Shown: positions 31,172 to 40,456, counted from the stretch's first letter. The stretch is DNA of 64,000 nucleotides from Robertmurraya sp047302285 (GCF_047302285.1 NZ_CP154845.1:62001-126000), one strand, 5' to 3'. Notes: generated from the letters alone by a model not told the origin. Translations and numbers: made by a program.

Positions 31172-32308
31172 TTAGTAAGTTCTTACTGGTAAAATCAGTT
31201 GTAAAATAGAATCGTCATTAAGTGGACGGATTAAGAATGGTCTCATCGCACCAGTGAAGCTAATTTTGATTTCATGACCTTCTAATGTTTTTAGCGCATC
31301 CATGACATATTTTGCACTAAAGGAGATTTTAAGTTCTTCTCCATCAATCGTTTGTGCAATCAATTCTTCAATAACTTTCCCGATTTCAGGTGTGTTAGAA
31401 GAGATTTCAATTCCTTTATTTTCTAATGTTGCTAGACGAACGACATTATTTCGTCCTTCACGTGCTAATAAAGAAGCACGGTCTATTGCATGAAGGAAAT
31501 CCTTTGTATTGACAATAACTTCCGTTTTGTTTTCAGCAGGAATTAATCTTGAAGTATCAGGATAATTTCCCTCTAGTAAACGAGAAAAGAATAATAAGTG
31601 CTTTGCCTTAAAGAGTACTTGATTTTCAGTAATGACAATATCAACTAATTCATGATTATCATCTAGAATTTTACTTAATTCGTTCAAGCTTTTTCCTGGA
31701 ATCACGACATTGAACATTTTATCTGACTCAATTTCAATCTTTGCTTTTCTTAAAGCTAAGCGGTGACTATCTGTTGCAATACAGATTAATTCGCCATTTT
31801 CGACCTTCCAGTTTACACCTGTCAACACAGGGCGTGTTTCTGAGGTGGACACTGCAAAAACAGTTTGGCGAATAAGCGCTTTTAGTAAATCAGTTGGAAT
31901 TTTGAAAGCATCTTCTTCCTCTACCTGTGGTAGACGTGGGTATTCATCTGGGTCTAAACCATTTAAGTTAAACTCTGATTTTCCTGAACGAATCACAATT
32001 TGAAGCTGATTTTGTACTTCCATTTCAACAAAGTCAGTCGGTAACTTTTTAACAATTTCACTAAAAAACTTCGCTTGTAGAACGATAGACCCTTTTTCTT
32101 TTATTTCTACAATTTCGTCTCCTTCTTCCTCTCTAGGAATGAAAGATTCAATCGAAATATCGGAATCACTTCCTGTTAAAGTTACCCCTTCATCATCAGC
32201 GACAATTTTGATTCCAGTTAAAATGGGAATAGTAGTTCTGCTAGTGACTGCTTTCATAACATCTTGAACACTTTGTACGAGGCGATCCCGTTGGATTATA
32301 AATCGCAT
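31172..32308 (-). CDS. dnaN: DNA polymerase III beta subunit (sliding clamp)
   Basis: The ring-shaped clamp that tethers polymerase to DNA. It has three topologically similar domains in 378 residues, starting MRFIIQRDRLVQSVQDVMKAV and ending in the conserved QLILPVRTY. The ATG follows GGAGG. It is transcribed with dnaA through the intergenic part of oriC. Its partners in this window are DnaX (loader), SSB and DnaC. Confidence 0.99.
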   Translation of the reverse strand: MRFIIQRDRLVQSVQDVMKAVTSRTTIPILTGIKIVADDEGVTLTGSDSDISIESFIPREEEGDEIVEIKEKGSIVLQAKFFSEIVKKLPTDFVEMEVQNQLQIVIRSGKSEFNLNGLDPDEYPRLPQVEEEDAFKIPTDLLKALIRQTVFAVSTSETRPVLTGVNWKVENGELICIATDSHRLALRKAKIEIESDKMFNVVIPGKSLNELSKILDDNHELVDIVITENQVLFKAKHLLFFSRLLEGNYPDTSRLIPAENKTEVIVNTKDFLHAIDRASLLAREGRNNVVRLATLENKGIEISSNTPEIGKVIEELIAQTIDGEELKISFSAKYVMDALKTLEGHEIKISFTGAMRPFLIRPLNDDSILQLILPVRTY

Positions 32309-32326
32309 TTGTTTAATCCTCCGTTT

Positions 32327-32445
32327 GGCATTTTATATATATATTTTTTTAAATATAAAGTAATAGAAGTACTAGTAGGTCCTGTTAGTATGTGGATAAC
32401 TGCAAAGATCGAAAGGAAACACAGCCTATCCACATGTGGACAGAC
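32327..32445. promoter_or_regulatory. oriC unwinding region: DUE, DnaA-trios and DnaA boxes (dnaA-dnaN gap)
   Basis: In the dnaA-dnaN gap, a DnaA box TGTGGATAA (32391-32399) is followed toward dnaN by a short GC patch and DnaA-trio-like triplets (minus strand CTACTAGTACTTCTATTA, 32360-32377). An AT-only stretch at about 32331-32357 is the likely unwinding element. A second pair of boxes forms a palindrome, TATCCACATGTGGACA (32427-32442). This box, GC patch, trio and AT order is the basal unwinding system described in B. subtilis. Confidence 0.9.
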
Positions 32446-32493
32446 TGTGTGTAAACATGGTCAAGTTATGCACATTATTCAGACTAGCGCTCA

Positions 32494-33840
32494 TTATATT
32501 TTTAAGAGTTCATTAATTTCTTTTATTTGATTTTGAAATTGAATATCTGTTTGGATAAGGTTCGAAATCTTTTCATGAGCATGAATCACCGTTGTATGGT
32601 CACGCCCACCAAATTCCTCCCCTATTTTAGGAAGTGAGAAATCAGTTAGTTCTCTTGCTAAATACATGGCAATTTGCCTTGGAAAAGCAACAGATTTCGT
32701 TCTTTTTTTTGCTTTAAAATCTTCAAGCTTTACATTAAAATATTCCCCGACTGTTTGCTGAATATCGAGGATTGTGATCATTTTTGGTTTCGAGCTCGGG
32801 ATAATATCCTTTAATGCTTCAGCCGCCAGATCTGCATTAATATCCTTATTGATCAAAGATGAATAGGCAACAACGCGAATTAATGCTCCTTCTAATTCAC
32901 GAATGTTGGAGTCGATTTGATTCGCGATATAAAGCATAACTTCATTTGGAATATCTAATCCTTCTGCTTTCGCTTTTTTCCGCAAAATAGCGATTCTGGT
33001 TTCCAGATCAGGTGGGGTAATGTCAGTAATTAAGCCCCATTCGAATCGAGAACGAAGGCGATCCTCTAAAGTTGGAATTTCCTTTGGAGGTCGGTCACTA
33101 GATATGACAATTTGTTTATTTTCTTCATGCAAAGTATTAAAAGTATGGAAAAATTCCTCTTGAGTTGATTCTTTTCCAGCTAAAAATTGAATATCATCAA
33201 TTAAAAGGACATCCACTTTTCGATATTTATTACGAAATTCAGCTGCTTTATTATCACGAATGGAGTTAATAAATTCATTCGTGAATTTTTCAGAAGATAA
33301 ATAAACGACTTTTGCTGAAGGATTATGCTCCAGTACATAATGTCCAATCGCGTGCATTAAATGGGTTTTTCCTAATCCTACGCCTCCATAGATAAATAGT
33401 GGGTTGTAGGCCTTTGCTGGTGCTTCAGCTACCGCCAATGATGCGGCATGAGCAAAGCGGTTCCCCGAACCGATAACAAATGTGTCAAACGTATTTTTTG
33501 GATTTAACATCGTTAAGGGCAGTTCCGTTTGTTCCTCATCCCTCTGTATCTTCTTCGGAGGATTTGGTAAGTCGACATCATCTTCTTGTTTGTTTTGCGG
33601 AATAATAAATTTTACATCGAGTTCTTCTCCAGTAATCTCAAATAATATGCTGGAGATTAGTTCGGAATAACGCTCTTCTAGCCAATCTCTTGCAAATTCA
33701 TTTGGAGCAGTAACGGTTAACGTGTCTTTTTTGAGAGAATGGGCTGTTGTAGATTTTAACCATGTATCATAGCTTGGTTTACTAATCTTTTTCTCGATAC
33801 TAGAGAGCGCATTATTCCAAAGATCCGCAATATTTTCCAA
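32494..33840 (-). CDS. dnaA: Chromosomal replication initiator protein DnaA
   Basis: An AAA+ ATPase that binds DnaA boxes and opens oriC. Domain I (1-80, DLWNNALSSIEKKIS) interacts with the helicase and regulators. A variable domain II linker (about 85-110) follows. Domain III has Walker A GGVGLGKTH (about 152-160) and LLIDDIQFL. Domain IV ends with the box-binding helix GGRDHTTVIHAHEKI. The start is TTG at 33840, seven bases after GGAGGG, as in B. subtilis, where dnaA also starts with TTG. It has 448 residues. Box clusters lie on both sides and permit autoregulation. Confidence 0.99.
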   Translation of the reverse strand: MENIADLWNNALSSIEKKISKPSYDTWLKSTTAHSLKKDTLTVTAPNEFARDWLEERYSELISSILFEITGEELDVKFIIPQNKQEDDVDLPNPPKKIQRDEEQTELPLTMLNPKNTFDTFVIGSGNRFAHAASLAVAEAPAKAYNPLFIYGGVGLGKTHLMHAIGHYVLEHNPSAKVVYLSSEKFTNEFINSIRDNKAAEFRNKYRKVDVLLIDDIQFLAGKESTQEEFFHTFNTLHEENKQIVISSDRPPKEIPTLEDRLRSRFEWGLITDITPPDLETRIAILRKKAKAEGLDIPNEVMLYIANQIDSNIRELEGALIRVVAYSSLINKDINADLAAEALKDIIPSSKPKMITILDIQQTVGEYFNVKLEDFKAKKRTKSVAFPRQIAMYLARELTDFSLPKIGEEFGGRDHTTVIHAHEKISNLIQTDIQFQNQIKEINELLKI

Positions 33841-33953
33841 TCGTTTTCCCTCCTTCTTCCTTAGTGGAACCGATCATGATGAAATAAAAACAAGGCTAAT
33901 GAGTGCCCAATGCATAAATAAATGTGAAAAATATATTAGAATACGAAATCTAA

Positions 33954-34273
33954 CTGTGGAAAACTATATAATAAGGAAATAAAGTAGGATTTCGACAATA
34001 TCCACTATATGTGGACAAAGTTTTTCAAGGGGAGTGAATAAACTGTCCACATCATATCCACAATCTGTGGATAAATAAGTTATACACAAAGATCTATCCA
34101 AGGTGAAAACACAACTATAATATCAAAAAATACGTTGGTGTGCAATGGTTTTTCTTGTTTTATCCACAACAAGCATAACATGTGGATGTAAATTGTCCAC
34201 AATGAATTAATGTGTGAAAAAGCTGTCAATATGTATTGTGGATAATAAAGAAACTTGTCGAAAGTTATACACA
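33954..34273. promoter_or_regulatory. oriC DnaA-box cluster upstream of dnaA
   Basis: Boxes read from the sequence: TGTGGAAAA (33955), TGTGGACAA (34010), CTGTCCACA (34043), ATATCCACA (34054), TGTGGATAA (34066), TTATACACA (34080), TTATCCACA (34160), TGTGGATGT (34181), TTGTCCACA (34193), TGTGGATAA (34237) and TTATACACA (34265). Three are perfect consensus and the rest differ by one or two bases. Together with the dnaA-dnaN boxes this makes a bipartite Bacillus-type origin. The dnaA promoter must lie here too, but I could not choose one with confidence. 34274-34427 shows only AT-rich sequence. Confidence 0.93.
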
Positions 34274-34427
34274 GCTTGAAATGAAAAAGCGGAATTTGTC
34301 AAAATTGCTCTTTCAGAAAAGTTCTTTTTGTTCACAAGATTGTTTTTAGGATAGAAGTAAAATATTGATAAAAAATAATGGTCTTTCTAAATATAGCTTT
34401 CCAAATTAAAGGATTTTTTATATTAGG

Positions 34428-34457
34428 TTGACATTTTTATGGTTTGCTCTATATAAT
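34428..34457 (+). promoter_or_regulatory. rpmH promoter
   Basis: TTGACA (34428-34433), an 18-bp spacer and TATAAT (34452-34457), both perfect hexamers, 46 bp before the rpmH start. Confidence 0.88.
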
Positions 34458-34502
34458 TATTTAGACTGTCTTTAACAGCTATTCCTCAGGGAGGTGTCAT
34501 AT

Positions 34503-34637
34503 ATGAAAAGAACATTTCAACCAAATAATCGTAAGAGAAGTAAAGTTCATGGATTCCGTAGTCGTATGAGCTCTGCAAACGGACGTAAAGTTCTAGCTCG
34601 TCGTCGTCAAAAAGGAAGAAAAGTATTATCTGCTTAG
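34503..34637 (+). CDS. rpmH: 50S ribosomal protein L34
   Basis: A 44-residue, highly basic ribosomal protein: MKRTFQPNNRKRSKVHGF followed by RSRMSSANGRKVLARRRQKG and RKVLSA. This matches L34 of Bacillus almost exactly. GGGAGGTG precedes the ATG. It is too short for most gene finders. It is the first gene of the rightward arm and lies next to oriC and rnpA, as in nearly all bacteria. Confidence 0.98.
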   Translation: MKRTFQPNNRKRSKVHGFRSRMSSANGRKVLARRRQKGRKVLSA

Positions 34638-34668
34638 GCCACTGAATAATCAGTGGTCTTTTTTCTCA
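34637..34668 (+). terminator. Terminator after rpmH
   Basis: CCACTGA and TCAGTGG form a 7-bp stem with a 4-nt loop, then TCTTTTTT. It may be leaky, letting part of the transcripts continue to rnpA. Confidence 0.82.
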
Positions 34669-34748
34669 TTATTACGAGGTTTTTTATTTAGGAGACTTAG
34701 GTTTAGAGATAAGATGCTACATTGAAGTAATCCGTTTATTTTCTTGAT

Positions 34749-34776
34749 TTGACGTATAGATCTATTGTTGTAAGAT
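34749..34776 (+). promoter_or_regulatory. Possible rnpA promoter
   Basis: TTGACG (34749-34754), a 16-bp spacer and TAAGAT (34771-34776), 64 bp before rnpA. The match is moderate. Confidence 0.5.
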
Positions 34777-34839
34777 GATAATCTTAACGTATAACATGGA
34801 TATTTTTCTCGACGAGAAAGTCGATTTGAAGGTGAGAAA

Positions 34840-35202
34840 GTGAAGAAAGAGAATAGAGTAAAGAAAAATAAAGAATTTCAAGAAATTTTTAAAAAAGGGA
34901 AGTCTTTTGCAAATCGTCAGTTCGTCGTTTACTCTTTAAAAAGACCGGGACAGGCTCATTTTCGAATTGGTCTCTCGGTTAGCAAAAAGTTAGGAAATGC
35001 GGTCACAAGAAATCAAATTAAACGATACATACGCCAGGCGATTTTAGAGCTTGAGGAAGAATTACAGAATGAATACGATTATATTATCATTGCGAGAAAA
35101 CCAGCTGCTGATATGAATTTCTTTGAAGTGAAGAACAGTTTAATTCATGTTCTTAAGATATCAAAGGTTCTTAAATGGAAAAAAACAAACTCCCGCTCAT
35201 AA
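34840..35202 (+). CDS. rnpA: Ribonuclease P protein component
   Basis: The protein cofactor of RNase P, which removes tRNA 5' leaders. It has 120 residues; the RNR signature region reads LGNAVTRNQIKRYIRQAI, preceded by RIGLSVSKK, and forms the basic cleft helix that binds pre-tRNA. The start is GTG with AAGGTGAG upstream. It lies between rpmH and spoIIIJ in the universal order. Confidence 0.97.
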   Translation: MKKENRVKKNKEFQEIFKKGKSFANRQFVVYSLKRPGQAHFRIGLSVSKKLGNAVTRNQIKRYIRQAILELEEELQNEYDYIIIARKPAADMNFFEVKNSLIHVLKISKVLKWKKTNSRS

Positions 35203-35232
35203 TTTTTAAAGAAGGCATATTTTTCTACAGCA

Positions 35233-35261
35233 TTGACTATCAAAAGATGGTACAATACTCT
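35233..35261 (+). promoter_or_regulatory. Possible spoIIIJ promoter
   Basis: TTGACT (35233-35238), a 17-bp spacer and TACTCT (35256-35261). It would give a leader of about 165 nt before spoIIIJ, in which TCGG/CCGA (about 35350-35370) may pair. Confidence 0.5.
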
Positions 35262-35431
35262 TGATTCGTTTAAAAATAGACCGTTTTCATAGAGAAGTTA
35301 TTTAAAATGAATTTGAATTAAATCGATTTCACTCCAGTTGAAGGGAAATCGGGACAAGCAATTCCGACTTCTTATCAAACTAAAATGAAATGGATTAAAT
35401 GAATATAGTTTTTATAAGGAGGAAATAACGG

Positions 35432-36208
35432 TTGAAGAAGAGAATGTTTCTTATAATCGGATTGATCTTACTAACGACGCTATTAACAGGGTGTACGGAG
35501 TACAATCAACCGATCACTTCCGAAAGTGAAGGTTTTTGGAATGAGTATATCGTCTATCCATTATCAAAATTTATCATAGTGGTAGCAGATTTCACTGGTG
35601 ACTATGGGTTGTCAATTATTATTGTAACGATTTTAATTCGTCTATTAATTTTGCCATTAATGATTAAGCAAACGAAGAGCTCAAAGGCAATGCAAGCAAT
35701 TCAACCAGAAATGCAAGCGTTGAAAGAAAAGTATAGCTCTAAGGATCAAAAGACACAGCAAAAGCTGCAACAGGAGACAATGGCATTATTCCAAAAGCAC
35801 AGTATTAATCCATTAGCAGGTTGTTTTCCTATTTTGATTCAAATGCCAATTCTTATTGGATTTTACCATGCTATTTCGAGAACGAGAGAAATTGCAGAGC
35901 ATAACTTTCTTTGGTTCGATTTAGGTTCTCCAGATCCGATATATCTATTACCACTAATTGCAGGGGTCACAACTTTCATTCAACAAAAAATGATGATGGC
36001 AGGTACAGCGAATCAAAATCCACAAATGGCGATGATGCTTTGGTTAATGCCAATCATGATCATTGTTTTTGCGATTAGTTTCCCAGCTGCATTATCACTA
36101 TATTGGGTTGTCGGTAACTTGTTTATGATCGTCCAAACCTATTTTATTAAAGGTCCAGATTTGAAAGCACAGAAAGAAACTGGTAAAGCGGGAGGAGCAA
36201 AAAAGTGA
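35432..36208 (+). CDS. spoIIIJ: Membrane protein insertase YidC1/SpoIIIJ
   Basis: It inserts proteins into the membrane alone or with SecYEG. In B. subtilis this paralogue is needed for sigma-G activity in the forespore. It has a lipoprotein signal peptide with lipobox LLTGC (Cys21), then five membrane segments. The conserved arginine in TILIRLLILPLMIKQ lies in the hydrophilic groove. It has 258 residues. The start is TTG after AAGGAGG. The stop overlaps the khpB start (GTGA). Yeast and bacterial Oxa1/YidC proteins share this fold. Confidence 0.97.
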   Translation: MKKRMFLIIGLILLTTLLTGCTEYNQPITSESEGFWNEYIVYPLSKFIIVVADFTGDYGLSIIIVTILIRLLILPLMIKQTKSSKAMQAIQPEMQALKEKYSSKDQKTQQKLQQETMALFQKHSINPLAGCFPILIQMPILIGFYHAISRTREIAEHNFLWFDLGSPDPIYLLPLIAGVTTFIQQKMMMAGTANQNPQMAMMLWLMPIMIIVFAISFPAALSLYWVVGNLFMIVQTYFIKGPDLKAQKETGKAGGAKK

Positions 36209-36822
36209 AACAGGTAACTGCTACAGGACAAACTGTCGAAGAAGCAGTAAAATCGGCTTTAGCTCAACTAGAAACAACAGAAGACCGCGTAGAAGTATCC
36301 ATTATTGATGAAGGTAAAAAAGGGATTTTTGGCTTTGGTTCTAGACCAGCTGTCGTAAAAGTGACGGCAAAGATGGATCCAGTTGAAGAAGCCAAACAAT
36401 TTTTAACAGATGTAAGTGAAAAAATGGGTGTCGATGTTCAAATTGAAGTGTTAAGAGAAGGAAAGCAAGTCCAATTCATCCTCTCAGGAGATAAAATTGC
36501 TCTGTTAATTGGAAAAAGAGGACAAACTTTAAATTCTCTGCAATATTTGACACAACTCGTTATCAATCGTTTTTCGGATCAGTATTTCCATGTATTATTG
36601 GATGCGGAAGATTATCGAAAGAGAAGAAATGAAACATTGGTTCATTTAGCTGAGCGTCTCGCTCAAAAGGCACTTAAATCAGGGAAAAAGGTTGCTTTAG
36701 AACCGATGCCATCCTACGAACGAAAAGTGATTCATACCGCTTTAATGGAAAATGGACGCATCAAAACCTATTCCGATGGTGTCGAACCAAATCGACATAT
36801 TGTTATTTCACCAGTTAAATAA
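36205..36822 (+). CDS. khpB: RNA-binding protein KhpB (Jag/EloR)
   Basis: A protein of 205 residues with three domains: Jag_N (about 1-50, containing GKKGIFGFGSRPA), a KH domain (about 75-150, with the GxxG-type loop IGKRGQTLNSLQYL), and R3H (about 150-205, RKRRNETLVHLAERLA). It binds RNA with KhpA and influences cell-wall synthesis and division in several Firmicutes. It starts at GTG, overlapping spoIIIJ by 4 bases, with GGAGG inside the spoIIIJ end, so the two are coupled. Confidence 0.95.
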   Translation: MKQVTATGQTVEEAVKSALAQLETTEDRVEVSIIDEGKKGIFGFGSRPAVVKVTAKMDPVEEAKQFLTDVSEKMGVDVQIEVLREGKQVQFILSGDKIALLIGKRGQTLNSLQYLTQLVINRFSDQYFHVLLDAEDYRKRRNETLVHLAERLAQKALKSGKKVALEPMPSYERKVIHTALMENGRIKTYSDGVEPNRHIVISPVK

Positions 36823-36834
36823 AAATGAAATTTT

Positions 36835-36871
36835 AAGCACTATACTCAAATCAATGAGTATAGTGCTTTTT
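36835..36871 (+). terminator. Terminator after khpB
   Basis: AGCACTATACTCA and TGAGTATAGTGCT form a perfect 13-bp stem, followed by six T. Confidence 0.92.
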
Positions 36872-36925
36872 TATGTTCTAAAGTTCTTATACACTCGGTG
36901 TAATTTGGTTTTATTGTTATTCACA

Positions 36926-37005
36926 TGTGGATAAGTTAAAATAAGCGTAGTTAAATGTGTGAAATCGTAAAATGTGGATAACTAAGCGATAATGCTTTAT
37001 CCACA
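36926..37005. promoter_or_regulatory. Cluster of three perfect DnaA boxes between khpB and mnmE
   Basis: TGTGGATAA at 36926-36934 and 36973-36981, and TTATCCACA at 36997-37005, all exact consensus within 80 bp. A DnaA-box cluster is known in the same jag-thdF gap of B. subtilis, one of a set of origin-proximal DnaA-titrating clusters. Confidence 0.9.
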
Positions 37006-37078
37006 GATAAGCCTATGGTATTCTATAATTTTGGATGTAGTTTATAAATTATTTTGTGTTGTGAAAGAGGTGTTAAGG

Positions 37079-38464
37079 ATGCAATTAGATACGATCGCAG
37101 CAATATCAACTCCAATGGGCGAGGGAGCAATTGCTATTGTAAGATTAAGTGGTGATAGGGCCATTGAAATTGCTGGAACCTTATTCCGAGGAGTTGGTGG
37201 GAAAAAGCTAACCGATGTTGCATCCCATACCATTCATTATGGACATTTACTTGACCTGAGAACGAAGGAAGTAGCAGAGGAAGTAATGGTTTCCGTAATG
37301 AAGGGACCAAAAACATTTACAAAAGAAGATGTGATTGAAATAAATTGTCATGGTGGGCTCGTATCGGTTAATCGAGTATTGCAGCTTGTATTAAATGCAG
37401 GAGCAAGATTAGCAGAACCAGGGGAGTTCACAAAGAGAGCGTTTTTAAATGGGCGAATCGACTTATCACAAGCGGAAGCAGTGATGGATCTCATACGAGC
37501 GAAGACAGACCGCGCAATGAATATCGCTTTAGGACAAATGGATGGAAGGTTATCAAGGCTTATTCAAAAGCTTCGCCAGGAAATATTAGAAACATTGGCT
37601 CATGTGGAAGTCAATATTGATTACCCTGAGTATGATGATGTGGAGGAAATGACCCATCAGCTACTGATAGAAAAAGCTAGTTATGTGAAAAAGGAAATTG
37701 AAAAACTTCTACAAACTTCACAACAGGGGAAGATATTAAGAGAAGGACTTTCAACTGTCATTGTCGGACGTCCAAATGTTGGTAAATCTTCTTTATTAAA
37801 TAGCTTAGTTCAAGAAAATAAAGCAATTGTTACAGATATACCTGGAACGACTCGTGATGTCATTGAGGAATATGTCAATGTGAGAGGGGTTCCTTTAAGA
37901 CTCTTAGATACAGCGGGAATCCGTGAAACAGAAGATATTGTCGAGCGAATCGGTGTCGAACGCTCTAGACAGGTTTTAAAAGAAGCCGATTTGATTCTTT
38001 TGGTTTTAAATTATGCCGATGAGTTTACGCCAGAAGATGAGAATATATTTAAAGCAGTGGAAGGAATGGATGTCATCGTCATTGTGAATAAGACGGATCT
38101 TCCACAAAAGATTGATCTCGATCGAGTAAAGGGATTAGCGAAGGACCATAAGCTTGTTACGACCTCTTTATTGGAGGACGTTGGAGTCGATGAATTGGAA
38201 GAGGCAATTGCGTCACTTTTCTTCGCGGGCTCGATTGAGGCAGGGGATATGACCTATGTTTCCAACAGTCGTCATATCGCTTTATTAAATCAATCACTTC
38301 ATTCAATAGAAGAATCAATTTCAGGAGTTGAAGCGGGTGTTCCGATCGATATTGTGCAAATTGATTTAACCCGAACATGGGAACTACTCGGCGAAATTAT
38401 TGGGGAAAGTGTACATGAAAGCTTAATTGATCAGTTATTCTCCCAGTTCTGTTTAGGGAAATAA
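37079..38464 (+). CDS. mnmE: tRNA modification GTPase MnmE
   Basis: With MnmG it installs the 5-carboxymethylaminomethyl group on wobble U34 of several tRNAs. The N-terminal formyl-THF-binding domain (with EFTKRAFLNGRIDLSQAEAV) and a helical domain flank the G domain: P-loop GRPNVGKS, switch II DTAGIRETED, and NKTD. The C-terminal FCLGK carries the conserved cysteine. The ATG at 37079 has GAGGTG upstream; the longer frame from 36992 would run through the DnaA-box region and is rejected. It has 461 residues. First gene of mnmE-mnmG-rsmG-noc. Confidence 0.98.
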   Translation: MQLDTIAAISTPMGEGAIAIVRLSGDRAIEIAGTLFRGVGGKKLTDVASHTIHYGHLLDLRTKEVAEEVMVSVMKGPKTFTKEDVIEINCHGGLVSVNRVLQLVLNAGARLAEPGEFTKRAFLNGRIDLSQAEAVMDLIRAKTDRAMNIALGQMDGRLSRLIQKLRQEILETLAHVEVNIDYPEYDDVEEMTHQLLIEKASYVKKEIEKLLQTSQQGKILREGLSTVIVGRPNVGKSSLLNSLVQENKAIVTDIPGTTRDVIEEYVNVRGVPLRLLDTAGIRETEDIVERIGVERSRQVLKEADLILLVLNYADEFTPEDENIFKAVEGMDVIVIVNKTDLPQKIDLDRVKGLAKDHKLVTTSLLEDVGVDELEEAIASLFFAGSIEAGDMTYVSNSRHIALLNQSLHSIEESISGVEAGVPIDIVQIDLTRTWELLGEIIGESVHESLIDQLFSQFCLGK

Positions 38465-38496
38465 CTTGATATATACGATTTGGAGGAGGCAGCGTG

Positions 38497-40386
38497 ATGC
38501 AATACGAGGCTGGAAATTATGATGTCATCGTCATTGGTGCTGGCCATGCTGGTGCAGAAGCGGGATTAGCAGCCGCACGCCAGGGTGCAAAGACATTAGT
38601 ATTAACAATAAATTTAGACATGGTTGCGTTTATGCCGTGTAATCCTTCTGTTGGGGGTCCAGCAAAGGGAATCGTTGTAAGAGAAATCGATGCTCTTGGT
38701 GGGGAAATGGGTCGGAATATTGATAAAACCTATATTCAAATGCGCATGCTGAACACGGGTAAAGGACCTGCTGTTCGAGCGTTACGTGCGCAAGCGGACA
38801 AGTTTGCCTATCAACATGAAATGAAAAAAACGATGGAAAATGAGCCAAACTTGACTCTTGTTCAAGGAATGGTTGAAGAATTGATCATAGAAGATGATAC
38901 ATGTAAAGGGGTTATCACAAAAACGGGTGCTACTTACTTTGCGAAAACAGTCGTAATCACAACTGGAACCTTTTTACGTGGGGAAATTATTTTAGGAGAA
39001 CTGAAGTATTCAAGTGGCCCGAATAATCAACAGCCTTCGATAAGATTATCTGAACATCTTGAACAATTAGGTTTTGATTTAGTTCGCTTTAAAACTGGTA
39101 CACCTCCAAGAGTTAATAGTCACACGATTGACTATAGTAAAACAGAGATCCAACCAGGGGATGATGTACCACGAGCATTCTCTTATGAAACAACGAAATT
39201 TATTACTGAGCAGCTTCCATGCTGGCTCACATACACGAATGAAAAGACCCATCAAATTATTGATGATAATTTACATCGTTCTCCCATGTATTCAGGCATG
39301 ATTAAAGGAACAGGACCACGTTATTGTCCTTCCATCGAAGATAAAGTAGTTCGCTTTAATGATAAGCCAAGACATCAGCTTTTCTTAGAGCCTGAAGGGA
39401 AAAATACGCAAGAGGTATATGTTCAAGGACTTTCGACAAGCTTACCAGAGGACGTTCAGCAAAAAATTCTTCATACGATTCCTGGCTTAGAAAATGTGCA
39501 AATGATGAGAGCGGGATATGCCATCGAATATGATGCCATTGTACCGACACAATTATGGCCAACGCTAGAAACAAAGAAAATCCAAAATCTTTATACAGCT
39601 GGCCAAATTAATGGAACGTCAGGTTATGAAGAAGCAGCCGGTCAAGGACTTATGGCTGGTATAAATGCGGGAAGAAGGGCACTTGGCAAGGAAGAAGTAA
39701 TCTTAAGCCGCTCTGATGCTTATATTGGTGTCCTTATTGATGATTTAGTAACAAAAGGGACTAATGAGCCGTATCGATTGCTCACATCCCGTGCCGAATA
39801 TCGCCTCCTTTTAAGACATGATAATGCAGATTTACGATTAACCGATATTGGTTACAAAATTGGCTTGATTAGTGAGGAGCGCTATGAGAAATTTTTAAGC
39901 AAAAAGGCAGCGGTTGAAGCGGAGAAAGAAAGATTAAAGTCGATCAGAATTAAGCCAAAGCCAGAGGTTCAAGAACTGATCAAAAGCCAAGGTGGCAGTG
40001 AATTGAAGGATGGCATTATGGCTAATGACTTATTAAAGAGACCTGAAATGTCCTATGAACATATTGAAACAATCGTTCCGAGTGAAGTTGAGCTTGATGA
40101 TGAGGTTAAAGAACAGGTCGAAATTCAAATTAAATACGAGGGTTATATTGAAAAATCCCTTCAGCAGGTAGACCGTCTGAAGAAAATGGAGAATAAGAAA
40201 ATCCCTGTTGATATTGATTATGACGCCATTAGTGGCCTCGCTTCAGAAGCGAGACAGAAGCTGAAAAAAGTGCTCCCTCTATCGATTGCACAGGCGTCAC
40301 GTATATCTGGTGTAAATCCAGCCGATATTTCCATTTTACTTGTTTACTTAGAACAAGGAAAAATTGCAAAAGTATCAAACGAGTAA
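38497..40386 (+). CDS. mnmG: tRNA uridine-modifying enzyme MnmG (GidA)
   Basis: The FAD- and NADH-dependent partner of MnmE. Rossmann motif GAGHAG (14-19) binds FAD. CNPSVGGPAKG and CPSIEDKVVRF carry the two conserved cysteines. The helical C-terminal domain that contacts MnmE ends SGVNPADISILLVYLEQG. The ATG at 38497 is seven bases from GGAGGAGG and fits the B. subtilis start; a GTG one codon earlier is less likely. It has 629 residues and lies 32 bp after mnmE. Confidence 0.98.
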   Translation: MQYEAGNYDVIVIGAGHAGAEAGLAAARQGAKTLVLTINLDMVAFMPCNPSVGGPAKGIVVREIDALGGEMGRNIDKTYIQMRMLNTGKGPAVRALRAQADKFAYQHEMKKTMENEPNLTLVQGMVEELIIEDDTCKGVITKTGATYFAKTVVITTGTFLRGEIILGELKYSSGPNNQQPSIRLSEHLEQLGFDLVRFKTGTPPRVNSHTIDYSKTEIQPGDDVPRAFSYETTKFITEQLPCWLTYTNEKTHQIIDDNLHRSPMYSGMIKGTGPRYCPSIEDKVVRFNDKPRHQLFLEPEGKNTQEVYVQGLSTSLPEDVQQKILHTIPGLENVQMMRAGYAIEYDAIVPTQLWPTLETKKIQNLYTAGQINGTSGYEEAAGQGLMAGINAGRRALGKEEVILSRSDAYIGVLIDDLVTKGTNEPYRLLTSRAEYRLLLRHDNADLRLTDIGYKIGLISEERYEKFLSKKAAVEAEKERLKSIRIKPKPEVQELIKSQGGSELKDGIMANDLLKRPEMSYEHIETIVPSEVELDDEVKEQVEIQIKYEGYIEKSLQQVDRLKKMENKKIPVDIDYDAISGLASEARQKLKKVLPLSIAQASRISGVNPADISILLVYLEQGKIAKVSNE

Positions 40387-40423
40387 ACTCTTTTCGCAAG
40401 AAACGAGTAAAATAATTCATTCA

Positions 40424-40456
40424 CACGGTGGAACCTTTCTAAGAGGTTCCACTCTT
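40424..40456 (+). terminator. Terminator-like hairpin between mnmG and rsmG
   Basis: GTGGAACCT and AGGTTCCAC form a 9-bp stem followed by TCTTT. The T run is short, so partial read-through into rsmG is likely. Confidence 0.65.

Noticed and set aside
36992..37078. 29-codon N-terminal extension of MnmE
   Set aside because: It overlaps the DnaA-box cluster and has no counterpart in the family.
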